A stretch of DNA of 64,000 nucleotides from contig NZ_CP038438.1 of the NCBI RefSeq assembly GCF_004683905.1, positions 3,596,001-3,660,000 of the forward strand, written 5' to 3'. The stretch is from Pseudomonas fluorescens. GTDB taxonomy: Bacteria; Pseudomonadota; Gammaproteobacteria; Pseudomonadales; Pseudomonadaceae. The notes beneath the pieces are model-generated. The model worked only from the letters and a program-made list of their open reading frames with translations, was not told the origin of the DNA and searched no databases. The position numbers and the translations under genes were made by a program. This document shows positions 9,132 to 17,221 of the stretch, piece by piece. Positions within the stretch are counted from its first letter, which is position 1. Each line of letters starts with the position of its first letter.

Positions 9132-9518
9132 ATGCCACATACCAGCAAAGTACCAGCACTGCACGCCATCAATCTGGCGCAGAAATCCGCGCTGATCGAT
9201 CAGCAGTGGAGCCCCCGTGTGGTCGCCGAAATGAATGACTACCAGTTCAAAGTGGTTCGCATCGAAGGTGAATTCATCTGGCACTCCCACCCGGAAACCG
9301 ATGAGGCCTTTATTGTGATCGAGGGCACGCTGCGGATCGACCTGCCCCATGGCCGCGTATACGTCGAACCGGGTGAGCTGTACGTCGTGCCGTGCGGGAT
9401 CGAACATCGGACGGCAGCGGAAGGAGAAGCGCGCCTGATGATGATCGAGCCTCGGGGTGTGCGTAACACCGGGCACGAAGGTGGCGAGCGCACGGCTGAC
9501 AACGACGTCTGGATCTGA
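9132..9518 (+). CDS. single-domain cupin protein
   Basis: The 128-residue protein is one cupin barrel. Motif 1 is visible as WHSHPETDEAFIVIEG (metal-type His/His/Glu set, about residues 52-67) and motif 2 as PGELYVVPCGIEHR (about 83-96). The chemistry is unknown; such proteins are often isomerases, dioxygenases or binding proteins. GAGGATTTGTC gives a good ribosome site. A strong terminator follows immediately. Confidence 0.88.
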   Translation: MPHTSKVPALHAINLAQKSALIDQQWSPRVVAEMNDYQFKVVRIEGEFIWHSHPETDEAFIVIEGTLRIDLPHGRVYVEPGELYVVPCGIEHRTAAEGEARLMMIEPRGVRNTGHEGGERTADNDVWI

Positions 9519-9525
9519 GCAGGAA

Positions 9526-9560
9526 GCGCCGTCAATCTGCGATTTGACGGCGCCTTTTTT
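9526..9560 (+). terminator. rho-independent terminator after the cupin gene
   Basis: GCGCCGTCAA (9526-9535) pairs perfectly with TTGACGGCGC (9544-9553) around an 8-base loop, followed by a run of six T. It ends the AraC-cupin transcript. Confidence 0.9.
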
Positions 9561-9631
9561 GAGTGGCGGGCCGTTGGTTGGCCGCTGATCGACGGGCGAT
9601 TTTATACTGGGTTTACTGAGCGAGCACCGCC

Positions 9632-10216
9632 TCAGACCACCTCTTCGTCAACCGGCAACGAAGCCAGCATTTCAGCGCGGCACACCTCAAGGATCTCGTC
9701 AGCCAGCGCGGAATCATCCGGACAGGCGCGCGACAGCACAATCGCGCCGACAGCCCGCGACAGCAGGTCGATCATTTTCTTTCTCCCCTCGCCCACCACG
9801 GCGTCCGGCCCGGTTGGATATTTGTCTCCGAGGGTCTGCAGGGTGCGCTCGATCCCTTCGGCAAACGTCGTTTTCACCTCATCCGATTGACGCGCCGCGT
9901 CGCCACACAGCGCGGCCATGGTGCAACCGCTGCCACGTCCATCGCGATGTTCTCTCGTCACATAGACATCGATGAAGCCTGGCACGTCGAGCGCTTCGGC
10001 ACCTGCCAGCGACTTGGCAAGACTGCAGGACGCGGCTTCAGCCATCAGGTCGGCCTTGGAGCCGAAATGCTTGTAAAAACCACCGTGGGTGAAACCGGCA
10101 GCCGCCATGAGATCCGCCACACCGACGCCGTCAAAGCCACGCTCACGGAACAGCTCGGAAGCGGTCTCGACGATGTGTTCTCGATTGGCCTGCGCCTGGG
10201 CCTTGGTCACTCGCAC
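9632..10216 (-). CDS. TetR-family regulator
   Basis: The protein is 194 residues from GTG 10214-10216 (read MRVTKAQAQANREHIV...), with the HTH in FRERGFDGVGVADLMAAAGF at about 20-40 and THGGFYKHFGSKADL after it. The C-terminal ligand domain has the GCTMAALCGDAAR pattern of YafC-like TetR proteins. I prefer this GTG to the ATG at 10258 for three reasons: GAGG sits 8 bases before it, homologues typically begin MRVTKAQAQ, and the earlier ATG lies inside a perfect palindrome that looks like the operator. It is divergent from the ene-reductase run it probably represses. Confidence 0.9.
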   Translation of the reverse strand: MRVTKAQAQANREHIVETASELFRERGFDGVGVADLMAAAGFTHGGFYKHFGSKADLMAEAASCSLAKSLAGAEALDVPGFIDVYVTREHRDGRGSGCTMAALCGDAARQSDEVKTTFAEGIERTLQTLGDKYPTGPDAVVGEGRKKMIDLLSRAVGAIVLSRACPDDSALADEILEVCRAEMLASLPVDEEVV

Positions 10217-10241
10217 GTGCAGTACCTCGTGTTCATTGGGA

Positions 10242-10258
10242 ATGATTGTGCCAATCAT
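10242..10258. promoter_or_regulatory. perfect 17-bp palindrome, probable TetR operator
   Basis: ATGATTG-TGC-CAATCAT is a perfect 7-3-7 inverted repeat between the TetR gene and the ene-reductase gene. It lies 25 bp upstream of the TetR GTG start and 105 bp upstream of the reductase ATG. The intergenic space also holds a CATAAT (10273-10278) and a TTGACA (10287-10292) that could serve plus-strand promoters. The exact promoter is uncertain. Confidence 0.7.
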
Positions 10259-10363
10259 ACATAGATGCTGGTCATAATCAAAACCGTTGACAGTTTAGAT
10301 TTCGATCATCATCCTAATTGCACGCACACCGATCTCCACCAACGGGCACGGAAGAAATACCAG

Positions 10364-11464
10364 ATGAGCAACCAGACTCTGTTCACCCCTTACACACTTG
10401 GCGACCTGACGCTGTCGAACCGCGTGGTCCTCGCACCGCTGACTCGCAACCGTGCAGGCGCAGGCTTTGTACCCAGCGAGTTCGCGGCCACCTATTACAG
10501 CCAACGCGCCAGCGCAGGCTTGCTGATCAGTGAAGCCACGCAGATTTCCCGACAAGGTCAGGGCTATCAGGACACCCCGGGAATCTACACGCCGGCGCAG
10601 ATCGACGGCTGGCGCCAGGTGACCGATGCAGTCCATGCCAAGGGCGGAAAAATCTTTCTGCAACTGTGGCATGTCGGCCGCGTGTCGCACGTTGATCTGC
10701 AAGAAAACGGCGCCGCCCCCGTGGCCCCTTCTGCGCTACGCGCCGCCACCAAAGTCTTCGTCAACAATCGCTTTGAAGATGTCTCGGCGCCGCGCGCGCT
10801 GGAGACCAGCGAACTGCCGGGCATCGTCAACGGTTTTCGCCAGGCTGCGGCAAACGCGATTACCGCCGGGTTCGATGGCGTGGAAATTCATGGCGCGAAC
10901 GGCTATTTGCTCGATCAATTCCTCAGGGACAGCGCCAATCTGCGTACCGATGCGTATGGCGGCTCGATTGAAAACCGGGCGCGTCTGTTGCTTGAAGTGA
11001 CGGCGGCCGTCGTTGATGAAATCGGCGCCAATCGCACCGGTGTGCGCCTGTCTCCGGTGTCGCCGGCCAACGGCGTCTCCAGCAGCGATCCGCAGGCGCA
11101 ATTCGATTACGTCGCCGAGCAACTCGATGCCCTCGGCGTGGTTTATCTGCACGTGGTCGAAGGCGCGACCGGTGGCCCGCGCGACGTGGCGCCCTTCGAC
11201 TTCGGCGCACTGCGCCAGCGCTTCAAAAACACCTACATCGCCAACAACGGCTATGACCTGGACCTGGCGACCTCGAAGCTCGCCGATGACCAGGCCGACC
11301 TGATCGCCTTCGGTCGCCCGTTCATTGGCAATCCGGATCTGGTGGAGCGCCTCAAGCAGGGCGCGCCGTTGTCCGCGTTCGATCCCGCCACCCTCTATGG
11401 CGGCGGTGCGGCGGGCTACATCGACTACCCGACGCTGGCTGAATCAAGCGTCAGCGCCAACTGA
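10364..11464 (+). CDS. old yellow enzyme family ene-reductase (NemA/XenB-like)
   Basis: The FMN-dependent TIM-barrel enzyme has 366 residues. MSNQTLFTPYTLGDLTLSNR opens the barrel; the substrate/FMN residues appear in QLWHVGR, GVEIHGANGYLLDQFL and SIENRARLLLEV. A final IAFGRPFIGNPDLVERL closes it. Members reduce activated C=C bonds, nitroesters or N-ethylmaleimide with NAD(P)H. ATG 10364 is chosen over the upstream in-frame codon at 10265 because the family begins MS.QTLF and GGAAG precedes it. First gene of a run of four redox/hydrolase genes facing the TetR gene. Confidence 0.93.
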   Translation: MSNQTLFTPYTLGDLTLSNRVVLAPLTRNRAGAGFVPSEFAATYYSQRASAGLLISEATQISRQGQGYQDTPGIYTPAQIDGWRQVTDAVHAKGGKIFLQLWHVGRVSHVDLQENGAAPVAPSALRAATKVFVNNRFEDVSAPRALETSELPGIVNGFRQAAANAITAGFDGVEIHGANGYLLDQFLRDSANLRTDAYGGSIENRARLLLEVTAAVVDEIGANRTGVRLSPVSPANGVSSSDPQAQFDYVAEQLDALGVVYLHVVEGATGGPRDVAPFDFGALRQRFKNTYIANNGYDLDLATSKLADDQADLIAFGRPFIGNPDLVERLKQGAPLSAFDPATLYGGGAAGYIDYPTLAESSVSAN

Positions 11465-11503
11465 GCGCGTTCTGTTTCTCACATCCTGAAAGAGAGATCC
11501 CCC

Positions 11504-12292
11504 ATGAGCACTCGCCCTACTGTTCTGATCACTGGCGCCTCCACCGGCATTGGCGCGGTCTACGCCGAGCGCTTCGCGCAACGCGGCCACGATCTGGTAC
11601 TGGTCGCCCGCGACCAGGCACGCCTGGACGCACTTGCAGCCCGTTTGCGCGGCGAACACGATGTCACCGTCGATGTGATCCCGGCGGACCTGACCCAACT
11701 CGCTGATCTGAGCACCGTTGAAAACCGCCTGCGCGAGGACGCCCGTATCGGCATCCTCGTCAATAACGCCGGCGCCGCCCTCTCCGGTAACTTCATCGAC
11801 CAAAGCACCGACAGCGTTGCGCAACTGGTCGCCCTCAACACCACCGCACTGGTGCGCCTGGCCAGCGCCATCGCTCCACGTCTGGTCAAGGCCGGTGACG
11901 GCGCGATCATCAACATCGGTTCGGTGGTGGGTCTGGCACCGGAGTTCGGCATGACCGTCTACGGTGCGACCAAGGCCTTCGTCCTGTTCCTGTCCCAGGG
12001 ACTGAGCCTGGAACTGTCACCTCAGGGCGTCTACGTGCAAGCCGTACTCCCCGCCGCCACCCGTACGGAGATCTGGGATCGCTCCGGCATCGACATCAAC
12101 ACCTTGAGTGACATCATGGAAGTGGGCGATCTGGTGGATGCCGCTCTGGTCGGTTTCGATCGCCGCGAACCGGTGACCATCCCGCCGCTGCACCAAGCGC
12201 AACGCTGGGATGATCTGCAAGGCGCACGTCAGGGCCTGATCGGGCAAATCCGTCAGTCTGCGGTTGCCCAGCGCTACCTCGACCCACAGTGA
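11504..12292 (+). CDS. short-chain dehydrogenase/reductase
   Basis: The 262 residues carry a classical SDR set. TGASTGIG (about 9-16) binds the nucleotide, NNAG follows near 88, the catalytic Ser lies in NIGSVVG near 140, and Tyr-x3-Lys is YGATK near 154. The substrate is unknown. It lies 39 bp after the ene-reductase gene with GAGAGATCC before the ATG, so it is probably the second gene of the TetR-controlled run. Confidence 0.92.
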   Translation: MSTRPTVLITGASTGIGAVYAERFAQRGHDLVLVARDQARLDALAARLRGEHDVTVDVIPADLTQLADLSTVENRLREDARIGILVNNAGAALSGNFIDQSTDSVAQLVALNTTALVRLASAIAPRLVKAGDGAIINIGSVVGLAPEFGMTVYGATKAFVLFLSQGLSLELSPQGVYVQAVLPAATRTEIWDRSGIDINTLSDIMEVGDLVDAALVGFDRREPVTIPPLHQAQRWDDLQGARQGLIGQIRQSAVAQRYLDPQ

Positions 12293-12374
12293 TTGTCTGG
12301 TAGCGAACACGCGCGGCGGATTCGATGCAGGCGCAAGTCACTGCATCGAATCCGGCCCGCGATCCGGAGCAGAA

Positions 12375-13244
12375 ATGAATCAAACCCTGGCAAATAACCA
12401 CACTGGCGCGTCGACGCCATTCAGCAACGCGGCGAACCAGTCGATCGTGGTCAACAGCGTGCGCTTCGCTTACCGCGACATCGGCCCCGCGATCGGCGTG
12501 CCGCTGGTGCTGTTCAACCATTGGGGCGCCGTGCTGGACAACTTCGATCCCGCGATCATTGATGGCCTGGCACGAACCCGACGCGTCATTACCACTGACT
12601 ATCGCGGTATTGGCGGCTCTGGTGGAGCCGCGCCACTGACTGTCGGTGAAATGGCAGACGATGCCATTCAGTTGATCCGGGCGCTGGGCTTGGAAACCGT
12701 TGATGTACTGGGATTCTCGCTCGGCGGCTTCGTTGCTCAGGACATCGCCCTGAAGGCGCCTGATCGGGTGCGTCGCTTGATTCTGACCGGTACCGGTCCG
12801 GCCGGTGGCGACGGCATCGACAGAGTCGGTGCGGTCACCTGGCCATTGATCCTCAAAGGCTTGCTGACCTTGCGCGATCCCAAGGTCTACCTGTTCTTCA
12901 CCTCGACAGCCAATGGCCGTCGATCTGCGTCGCAGTATCTGCAACGCCTGAAAGCACGCAAAAACAATCGCGACAAAGGCCCGACACCGAGCGCTTTTCT
13001 GCGCCAGTTGAAAGCGATCACCGCGTGGGGCCAACAGCCGCCGCAAGACCTCGGACGCTTGCGCATACCCACGCTTATCGTTAACGGCGACAGCGACATC
13101 ATGGTGCCCAGCGTCAACTCGATGGCGCTGGCCAAGCGCATTCCCAACGCACAACTGGTGATTTATGAGGATGCCGGCCACGGCGGCATTTTCCAGCACT
13201 GCGTTGATTTTGTCGCCAAGGCCCAGGCATTCCTCGACGCCTGA
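12375..13244 (+). CDS. alpha/beta-fold hydrolase
   Basis: The 289-residue protein has the nucleophile elbow GFSLGG (Ser near residue 117), the acid in NGDSDIMVP and the histidine in EDAGHGGIF near the C-terminus, a complete catalytic triad. The N-terminus lacks a signal sequence. Relatives in this branch are annotated as haloperoxidase/esterase-like hydrolases without proven substrate. ATG 12375 follows GGAGCAGAA. It lies 82 bp after the SDR gene and 67 bp before the next gene, all same strand. Confidence 0.9.
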   Translation: MNQTLANNHTGASTPFSNAANQSIVVNSVRFAYRDIGPAIGVPLVLFNHWGAVLDNFDPAIIDGLARTRRVITTDYRGIGGSGGAAPLTVGEMADDAIQLIRALGLETVDVLGFSLGGFVAQDIALKAPDRVRRLILTGTGPAGGDGIDRVGAVTWPLILKGLLTLRDPKVYLFFTSTANGRRSASQYLQRLKARKNNRDKGPTPSAFLRQLKAITAWGQQPPQDLGRLRIPTLIVNGDSDIMVPSVNSMALAKRIPNAQLVIYEDAGHGGIFQHCVDFVAKAQAFLDA

Positions 13245-13311
13245 CGACACGGCGCAGCAACACCGCAACGCGCCAGCTACCCTCCTTACAACCGCCAAGA
13301 GCCGCACTACG

Positions 13312-14310
13312 ATGAAAGCATTTCTGATTGATCGCTATGGAAAGAACACCGGGCGCATTGGCGAAGCGCCTGCCCCTGTGGTGGGCGCCCGTGATGTCTT
13401 GATCGAGGTACACGCCAGCAGCGTCAATGTGCTGGATTCGAAGATCAGCAGTGGCGAGTTCAAGCTGATTCTGCCCTATGCATTACCGCTGATACTGGGC
13501 AATGATCTGGCGGGTGTGGTGGTTGAGGTTGGCTCACAGGTGACGCAGTTCAAACCGGGAGACGAGGTTTACACTCGCCCGCCGGAAACGCGGATCGGAA
13601 CGTTCGCCGAATGGATCGCCGTGGACGAAAACGCGGTCGCCCGAAAACCTGCCAATACCAGCATGGCACAAGCCGCGTCCCTGCCTTTGGTCGCGTTGAC
13701 GGCGTGGCAAGTACTGATCGAAACCGCACAACTGAAAAAGGGTCAGAAAGTACTGATTCACGCGGGATCCGGTGGGGTTGGCAGCATTGCCATCCAGTTG
13801 GCCAGACACCTCGGCGCCTTCGTCGCCACGACCACCAGCACCGCGAACGTCGAATGGGTCAAGGCACTGGGGGCCGATCTGGTCATCGACTACAAACAGC
13901 AAGACTTCGAAAGCGTCCTGCACGACTACGACGTGGTGTTGAACAGCCTTGGCCCGGACGTTTTGCAAAAATCACTCAAGGTCCTGAAGCCCGGCGGCCA
14001 GCTCATTTCCATCTCGGGCCCGCCCACTGCACATTTCGCACAGGAACAAGGCTTGTCCTGGCCATTGCAACAGGTCATGCGCCTGTTGAGCTTCGGTATC
14101 CGGCGCAAGGCGCGCAAGCAGGCGGTCAGCTACACGTTCGTCTTCATGCGGGCCAATGGTGCACAACTGCAAAAAATTGCCACGCTGGTCGAGGAGGCAA
14201 TCATCCGACCGGTGATTGACCGCAGCTTCTCGTTTGCCTCGACGGCAGAGGCGTTGAAGTACGTCGAGCAGGGGCGCGCCAAGGGCAAGGTCGTCGTTAC
14301 GCTCAAATGA
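13312..14310 (+). CDS. NADP-dependent quinone oxidoreductase-like protein
   Basis: The 332-residue MDR-superfamily protein, from ATG 13312 (MKAFLIDRYGKNTG), has a GroES-like domain at about 25-120 with GNDLAGVVVEVG. The Rossmann domain carries HAGSGGVGSIAIQLARHLGA near 148-167. No structural or catalytic zinc ligand pattern is visible, so it belongs to the zinc-independent quinone reductase group. It ends the TetR-linked run; the MFS gene downstream is convergent. Confidence 0.91.
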   Translation: MKAFLIDRYGKNTGRIGEAPAPVVGARDVLIEVHASSVNVLDSKISSGEFKLILPYALPLILGNDLAGVVVEVGSQVTQFKPGDEVYTRPPETRIGTFAEWIAVDENAVARKPANTSMAQAASLPLVALTAWQVLIETAQLKKGQKVLIHAGSGGVGSIAIQLARHLGAFVATTTSTANVEWVKALGADLVIDYKQQDFESVLHDYDVVLNSLGPDVLQKSLKVLKPGGQLISISGPPTAHFAQEQGLSWPLQQVMRLLSFGIRRKARKQAVSYTFVFMRANGAQLQKIATLVEEAIIRPVIDRSFSFASTAEALKYVEQGRAKGKVVVTLK

Positions 14311-14341
14311 CAACGTGTCCCCCGGCGGCCGGCTGAACTCG

Positions 14342-15538
14342 TCAGCCGGCCGCGTTCGACTCGACCAGATGAACTTCAGTCGCACTGCGACCGGCGCACC
14401 AAGCGAGCACCGACGCAATCACCAACACCGCCGCGCTGAGTTCGAAGGTGGCTTTATAACCGCTCAGATCAAACGCCAGGCCACCGACGATGGCCCCTCC
14501 GGCGATGGCCAGTTGCACGATGGCCACGAGCAAGCCTCCGCCGGCTTCGGCATCCTCCGGAAGCGTCTGCGCCAGCCATGTCCACCAGCCAACGGGAGCC
14601 GCTGTGGCGACCAGTCCCCAGAGTCCGAGCAGCACCGCAGTCAGCAGCGGCGATGCGCCGAAGTTGACCAGCGCCAATGCAATGACCGCCATTATCAGCG
14701 GGATAACTGTCAGCGTGCGATACAGGCCAGTGCCGAGGAATCTTTCGATCACAAAGGTCCCGATAAAACCGGCAAGCCCCAGCCCCAGCAGCATCAAGGA
14801 CAGGGTTGCAACGCTGACCCCGGTGACGACCTCCAGAAAGGGCCGCAGGTAGGTGAACAGCATGAACTGCCCCATGAAAAATACGCTGACGGCGACCATC
14901 CCCAAGGCGACCGGCCATTGCTTCATCAACCGCAGGGCATTACCGCTACCGGCCTGACGCTCAAGCTTGAAGGACGGCAGACTGATCAGCAGCCATATGG
15001 CCGCCAGCGCGGCGACCGGAACCACACAGAAGAACGCGCCACGCCAGCCTATGAACGCGCCGAGGAAACTCCCCGCCGGAGCGGCGATTACCGTCGCCAG
15101 CGCGTTTCCGCCGTTGACGATCGCCAGTGCCCGGGACACTTGGTCAGGCGGCACCAGACGCATCGCGGTTGCCGCCGACAACGACCAGAAACCGCCAATG
15201 GCGATGCCGATCAGGGCCCGCCCGAACATGAACGACGGATAGCCCGGCGCGAATGCGACCACCGTCCCCGAGACGATCATCAGCAAGGTCAGACCCAGCA
15301 ACAGCTTCTTGCGCTCGACGCGAGCAGCGACCGCTGCAATCACCAGGCTGGTCACCAGGGCGAATGCACCGGACACGGAGATCCCCTGCCCGGCCTGGCC
15401 CTCGGTGATGTGCAGTTCGGCGGCAATCGGCGTCAGCAGGCTGACCGGCATGAATTCTGAAGCGACCAGCGCGAAGGCGGCCAGCGACATGGCCAGCACG
15501 GCGCTCCAGCCGCGTTGTTCTGTAGAAAGGGAAGTCAT
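14342..15538 (-). CDS. MFS transporter (DHA1 type)
   Basis: The 398-residue protein has about 12 hydrophobic segments, with the loop 2-3 region reading VERKKLLLG and loop 8-9 IGTFVIERFLG. The pattern resembles DHA1 efflux carriers such as NepI/sugar-efflux relatives. The substrate is unknown. I start at ATG 15536-15538 (MTSLSTEQRGW) rather than at 15613, because the extra N-terminus is not transporter-like. It is divergent from the AraC gene at 15745, which may control it, and convergent with the quinone reductase gene. Confidence 0.88.
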   Translation of the reverse strand: MTSLSTEQRGWSAVLAMSLAAFALVASEFMPVSLLTPIAAELHITEGQAGQGISVSGAFALVTSLVIAAVAARVERKKLLLGLTLLMIVSGTVVAFAPGYPSFMFGRALIGIAIGGFWSLSAATAMRLVPPDQVSRALAIVNGGNALATVIAAPAGSFLGAFIGWRGAFFCVVPVAALAAIWLLISLPSFKLERQAGSGNALRLMKQWPVALGMVAVSVFFMGQFMLFTYLRPFLEVVTGVSVATLSLMLLGLGLAGFIGTFVIERFLGTGLYRTLTVIPLIMAVIALALVNFGASPLLTAVLLGLWGLVATAAPVGWWTWLAQTLPEDAEAGGGLLVAIVQLAIAGGAIVGGLAFDLSGYKATFELSAAVLVIASVLAWCAGRSATEVHLVESNAAG

Positions 15539-15744
15539 GGGAACTACCTGTGTTGCGAGAGGCGTCAGGATCGCGTTGTCGAATCGCGGCTCTCCTGTAA
15601 TGGTTTGACACATTCTCCCGGTCGATTCACCTCTGCCCTAGTGCATTCCTCTTGAATGCTTGCCTGATCCTCTGAGGATGCAGGGTGGTGTATAGGAATC
15701 GCCTGTGCAGCGGATTAGAGTTCGTTCAACAGGAGTTGCCCGAC

Positions 15745-16677
15745 ATGATCCCTACCCCGCTGCGCCACCAATCACCTCTGGCGTTGAACATTGACTCGCG
15801 CGTGAGCGTAGCGGGCGACTTCGCCACGTCGATACCCGGCCTGTCGCTGTTTCGTCGCGATCAGCCGGCGCCACCGGCCGTGTGCATGATCGAGCCGAGC
15901 CTGATTTTGGTGGGCCGCGGGGAAAAGCGCTTGTGGGTCGGCGGTGAGGGTTACCGCTACGACCCTTCGCGGTTTCTGGTCACCTCGCTGGATCTGCCCG
16001 CCAACTCTGAAGTGATGCTCGCCAGCCCCGAACAGCCCTGTGTCGGGCTGGTGCTGAGACTGGATGTCGGCATGCTCGCCGAGATCCTCAGCAAAGGTGG
16101 CTTGCCTGCGAAACGGCAGCCGTCGATGAACACCGGCGCTGGCATTGGCAACCTGTCGTGCGCGCTGGAAGGCGCGCTCGAGCGCCTGCTGGCATTGCTC
16201 GACGAGCCTGAGGCGATCCCGGTGTTGGCGCCGCTGGTGCTGCGGGAAATCCACTATCGGCTGCTCCATACCGATCAAGGCGCGCGGCTGCGGCAGATCA
16301 CGGCCGTCGATGGCCAGGGTTATCGCATCGCCAAAGCCATCGACTGGCTCAAGGTCAACTACACCGAGGCGCTGCGCATCGATGAACTGGCGGCGCGGGT
16401 GCAGATGAGCGCACCGACCTTTCACCATCACTTCCGCCAGCTCACCGGTATGAGCCCGCTGCAGTACCAGAAGTGGCTGCGACTGAACGAGGCGCGCCGG
16501 CTGATGTTGATGGAGCGTCTGGACGTTTCGCGAGCGGCATTTGCGGTCGGTTATGAAAGTCCCTCGCAGTTCAGCCGCGAATACGCACGCCTGTACGGCA
16601 CCGCACCCAGTCGGGACATCGCGCTGCTGCGTGGCGACCCCTTCGCCGCAGAAGCACTGGGCAACGCGGCCAGTTGA
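15745..16677 (+). CDS. AraC-family regulator with AraC N-terminal domain
   Basis: The 310 residues comprise an N-terminal arm-type AraC_N domain (about 25-185, with VGRGEKRLWVGGEGYRYDPS) and a C-terminal double HTH (about 200-300, MSAPTFHHHFRQLTGMSPLQYQK in two parts, then AVGYESPSQFSREYARLYGTAPSRD). ATG 15745 has AGGAG 10 bases before it. It lies 88 bp upstream of and co-directional with the molybdenum hydroxylase operon, and divergent from the MFS gene, so either may be its target. Confidence 0.9.
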   Translation: MIPTPLRHQSPLALNIDSRVSVAGDFATSIPGLSLFRRDQPAPPAVCMIEPSLILVGRGEKRLWVGGEGYRYDPSRFLVTSLDLPANSEVMLASPEQPCVGLVLRLDVGMLAEILSKGGLPAKRQPSMNTGAGIGNLSCALEGALERLLALLDEPEAIPVLAPLVLREIHYRLLHTDQGARLRQITAVDGQGYRIAKAIDWLKVNYTEALRIDELAARVQMSAPTFHHHFRQLTGMSPLQYQKWLRLNEARRLMLMERLDVSRAAFAVGYESPSQFSREYARLYGTAPSRDIALLRGDPFAAEALGNAAS

Positions 16678-16765
16678 GCAAAGAACACGCTTTACCGGTG
16701 AGGCGCCACGCAGCGTTTCACCGCTTATAAAAATGCACGTCAACCGATGATCGAGCGGGTGAACC

Positions 16766-17221
16766 ATGGAACTACGAATCAACCAGAAAACCTATCAGGT
16801 CGATGCCGACGCCGATACGCCCCTGCTGTGGGTGATCCGCGATGATCTGGGCATGACCGGCACCAAATACGGCTGTGGACTGGCGCAGTGCGGCGCCTGT
16901 TCCGTGCTGGTGGACGGCAACGTGGTGCGCTCGTGCGTCACGCCGGTGGCCGGCGTGGTCGGCCGCGAGGTCACCACCATTGAGGCGATCGAGGCCGATG
17001 ATGTCGGTAAACGGGTGGTCTCGACCTGGGTTGATCTGCAGGTCGCCCAGTGTGGCTACTGCCAGTCCGGGCAGGTGATGGCGGCCACGGCGCTGCTCAA
17101 GCAAAACCCCAAGCCAAGTGACGCGCAGATCGAGGCGGCGATGGTCAACCTGTGCCGCTGCGGCACGTACAACGCCATTCATGCCGCCGTGCATGAGCTG
17201 GCCGGCAAGGGAGATGCCTGA
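16766..17221 (+). CDS. iorA: (2Fe-2S) small subunit of molybdenum hydroxylase (IorA-like)
   Basis: The 151-residue protein has two iron-sulfur domains. The plant-ferredoxin-type cluster ligands are in KYGCGLAQCGACSVL plus a later C in VVRSC. The helical domain carries CGYCQSGQ and NLCRCGTY. This is the electron-transfer subunit of xanthine-oxidase-family enzymes such as isoquinoline 1-oxidoreductase. The stop overlaps the start of the large subunit gene by one base, indicating translational coupling. Confidence 0.93.
   Translation: MELRINQKTYQVDADADTPLLWVIRDDLGMTGTKYGCGLAQCGACSVLVDGNVVRSCVTPVAGVVGREVTTIEAIEADDVGKRVVSTWVDLQVAQCGYCQSGQVMAATALLKQNPKPSDAQIEAAMVNLCRCGTYNAIHAAVHELAGKGDA

Noticed and set aside
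12114..13307. 397-codon antisense frame over SDR and hydrolase genes
   Set aside because: Covers two clear genes and contains no family motif.
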